Assembly (NCBI RefSeq): GCF_016811075.1
Contig: NZ_JAFBGL010000004.1
Span: forward strand, 282,558-346,557
Reading direction: 5' to 3'
Length of the DNA stretch: 64,000 nt
DNA from: Oceaniferula flava
GTDB lineage: Bacteria; Verrucomicrobiota; Verrucomicrobiia; Verrucomicrobiales; Akkermansiaceae
Made by a program: the position numbers and the translations under genes. The notes beneath the pieces were generated by a model. It saw only the letters and a program-made list of their open reading frames with translations. It ran no database searches and was not told the origin of the DNA. Shown one piece after another: positions 62,634 to 64,000 of this stretch; within the stretch, counting starts at the first letter, position 1; every line of letters starts with the position of its first letter.

Positions 62634-63434
62634 ATGAAAATTTCCAGTCACCCTTCAATCTTCGTTCTCCTTTCCCTCTGCACGCTGGCGCTGAGTTCTT
62701 GTAGCTTCTGGAAAAGCGATCGCGATGTCTCCCAACTGGCCAGCCCGTCACGTCTGCCCGCAAAACTCCCGTCCAGCCCGGTAAGCCCAACCACTGAAAC
62801 AGCGGTGCCGCCACTGCAGCCGAGCGTGACTCAAACTTGGGTGCTGAAAATCGACTCCAACAAGACGCGCGGTGCCATTGATCTCAGCATCGACCCCAAG
62901 GGCTCCATGCTCGGCCGCCGCTCCGATCGCGACACTGCCGCCCTGAAAGGCAGCATCACGGTGGTGGTCAAAACAGACTCATCCACTGGAAAGCGGCGGA
63001 TCTCAGTCAAAGACATCCACCTGACCAACATCCGGGCCTATCACATGGACTACGCCTGGGGTGCCTTGATCGGCCAGATCACCGTGGACATCGCCCCCGG
63101 CGTCTTGAAGATCAAGCCGAACGACTTCAGCCAGTCCAGCGTCATTGCCGCCGACGGCAGCTTTGCCATTCCCCAATGTTACTTCACGGTGCGCGGCGAC
63201 TCGCAGGTGGATGGTCACGGACTGGTGCTGCACAAGGCAGTGCCGAAGCGCAACATGGACCTGACGATGAAGAAAACCCAACAAGTCACCCTGCGTGGTG
63301 AGTTTAACAGCGACAAAAAGACCGTCAGCCTGCACATCCCCCGGGCCGTGATGCGGGATGAATTCGATTACGACGGCACCAAGTTAGGCTTGGTCTTCAC
63401 CGCCGACATCGCCGCCACTGGCTCGCTGCGCTAA
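62634..63434 (+). CDS. Lipoprotein of unknown function
   Basis: A 266-residue protein starting at ATG 62634 with a lipoprotein signal (ISSHPSIFVLLSLCTLALSSC; lipobox LSSC). The mature part is beta-rich (GSITVVVKTDSSTGKRRISVKDIHLTNI, VTLRGEFNSDKKTVSLHI) and contains Gly/Asp-rich turns. No family recognised. It should be anchored to the outer or inner membrane. The nitrate-reductase-like remnant follows on the other strand, starting 2 bp after its stop. Confidence 0.7.
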   Translation: MKISSHPSIFVLLSLCTLALSSCSFWKSDRDVSQLASPSRLPAKLPSSPVSPTTETAVPPLQPSVTQTWVLKIDSNKTRGAIDLSIDPKGSMLGRRSDRDTAALKGSITVVVKTDSSTGKRRISVKDIHLTNIRAYHMDYAWGALIGQITVDIAPGVLKIKPNDFSQSSVIAADGSFAIPQCYFTVRGDSQVDGHGLVLHKAVPKRNMDLTMKKTQQVTLRGEFNSDKKTVSLHIPRAVMRDEFDYDGTKLGLVFTADIAATGSLR

Positions 63435-63435
63435 G

Positions 63436-63606
63436 TCAGACCACCACATTCACCGCACAGAATTTATAACTCGGCTGGCGCGAGTGAGGGTCAAAGGACG
63501 CCTTGGTCAGCTGGTTGGTCTTGGCGTAATGCATCGGCATAAAGAGCTGACCTAGCTGCACCGTGGGTTCAGCATGGCAGTATTGCACCTGGGTGCTGTC
63601 ATTGGC
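63436..63606 (-). pseudogene. Remnant of a nitrate-reductase-type molybdoenzyme (C-terminus)
   Basis: On the minus strand 56 codons and a TGA stop (63436-63438) encode a fragment with [20 protein letters not shown] and [16 protein letters not shown], a close match to the C-terminal molybdopterin-binding domain of assimilatory nitrate reductases. An in-frame TAA stands only two codons before it, and nothing upstream belongs to the enzyme. It is a decayed fragment. Confidence 0.8.
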
Positions 63607-63785
63607 TACTATTTACCTGTCCCTTAATACCCATTGAGCAGGGCACGCAGGCCACCTGCCGTGGGAGAGAAATCATCCGGGATCACAAGCGAAGGCCCGG
63701 CCATGGACATGAAATGAATTTTGACTCTGGGGTATTCTCATGCTTGAGTGCATGATCTCTTCAACGCTCATTTTCAGGATCTAAC
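63607..63785. other. Decayed region between remnant and small membrane gene
   Basis: No intact gene is supported. On the minus strand, an open frame of 28 codons from ATG 63710 to TAA 63624 (MSMAGPSLVIPDDF...) continues from an upstream TGA and reads like the tail of some protein I do not recognise. The rest is A/T-rich and holds the promoter of the gene at 63786. Confidence 0.3.
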
Positions 63786-63914
63786 ATGACAGAAGAACAG
63801 CAAAAGGCCCGCCGGACCATCAAGAAATTTGGAACCGCTCTGTTGGTGTTAGGGCTTTGTTTGGGGGCGTTTGGTATTTATTTTTTAATCACGGGCAATG
63901 AAACACTTCCATGA
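63786..63914 (+). CDS. 42-residue single-helix membrane protein
   Basis: ATG 63786 with AGGA about 7 bp upstream opens a 42-residue frame: a charged N-terminus (MTEEQQKARRTIKKFG), one transmembrane helix (TALLVLGLCLGAFGIYFLI) and a short polar end. It is co-directional with the lipoprotein gene. Family not recognised; small membrane proteins of this kind are often missed by gene callers. Confidence 0.6.
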   Translation: MTEEQQKARRTIKKFGTALLVLGLCLGAFGIYFLITGNETLP

Positions 63915-64000
63915 GAAGGTATGTCAAAAGCAAAGTTGAAAATTCATTTTCACTATAGCCTAACAGTTACTTTTTTTAGAGGGCGCAAGCTCCGGAGGAA

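Overview
The window looks like chromosomal DNA of a Verrucomicrobiota bacterium, probably order Verrucomicrobiales. This is inferred from gene content: two secreted 3-keto-disaccharide hydrolase (DUF1080) proteins, a large secreted sulfatase with thrombospondin-3-like repeats, a PEP-CTERM protein, c-type cytochrome and beta-propeller dehydrogenase-like genes, an SHD1-type secreted hydrolase, and moderately high GC. No rRNA or taxonomic marker is present, so the genus cannot be fixed.

Layout. 1-5.0 kb: end of a cation:proton antiporter, a methyltransferase, an unknown protein, a SulP anion transporter and a DUF1080 protein. 5.2-9.1 kb: a giant secreted sulfatase on the minus strand. 9.3-16.6 kb: an ABC-F ATPase, then a tightly overlapping three-gene SMC-like operon (JetA/JetB/JetC, i.e. 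MksF/MksE/MksB-like) with no JetD nuclease. 16.8-20 kb: DUF1080, cytochrome c and beta-propeller genes. 20-25 kb: a small membrane protein, a propeller/di-heme cytochrome, a PEP-CTERM protein and a His-rich outer-membrane-like protein. 25.1-30.5 kb (minus strand): glycosyltransferase, EamA transporter, Mpl ligase, HAD phosphatase and PP2C phosphatase. 30.7-35.9 kb: small secreted proteins, a YegP-like protein, cyclophilin, an octamer tandem repeat, a REP-like element and an arsR-acr3 arsenite-efflux pair.

36.15-56.07 kb is an integrated genomic island of about 20 kb. It is flanked by a 30-bp direct repeat that equals the 3' end of the tRNA-Cys gene at its right edge. It carries a tyrosine integrase next to the left repeat, an AlpA-like regulator, a primase-like protein with an SF3-type helicase, and a compact defence cluster: hsdR, hsdM and hsdS, an AAA ATPase plus HNH nuclease pair (Septu-like), a PDDEXK_4 nuclease-like protein, a DUF3883 protein, an Mrr-type endonuclease and an EEP-family nuclease. 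From hsdM onward the spacing is -17 to +18 bp, so these genes probably form one transcription unit. An SRAP (YedK/HMCES) protein faces this operon, and a small HTH protein lies near the right end. I see no capsid, terminase or conjugation genes.

56.1-64 kb returns to housekeeping genes: phosphofructokinase, polyprenyl diphosphate synthase with aspartate-semialdehyde dehydrogenase, a lone nuoA, a Dabb protein, a TPR/STN protein, a UPF0718 permease and a lipoprotein. It ends with a decayed remnant of a nitrate-reductase-type molybdoenzyme and a 42-residue membrane protein.

The best candidates for something new are the island's multi-nuclease defence operon and the JetD-less JetABC operon. All functions are read from motifs by eye; no database search was run.
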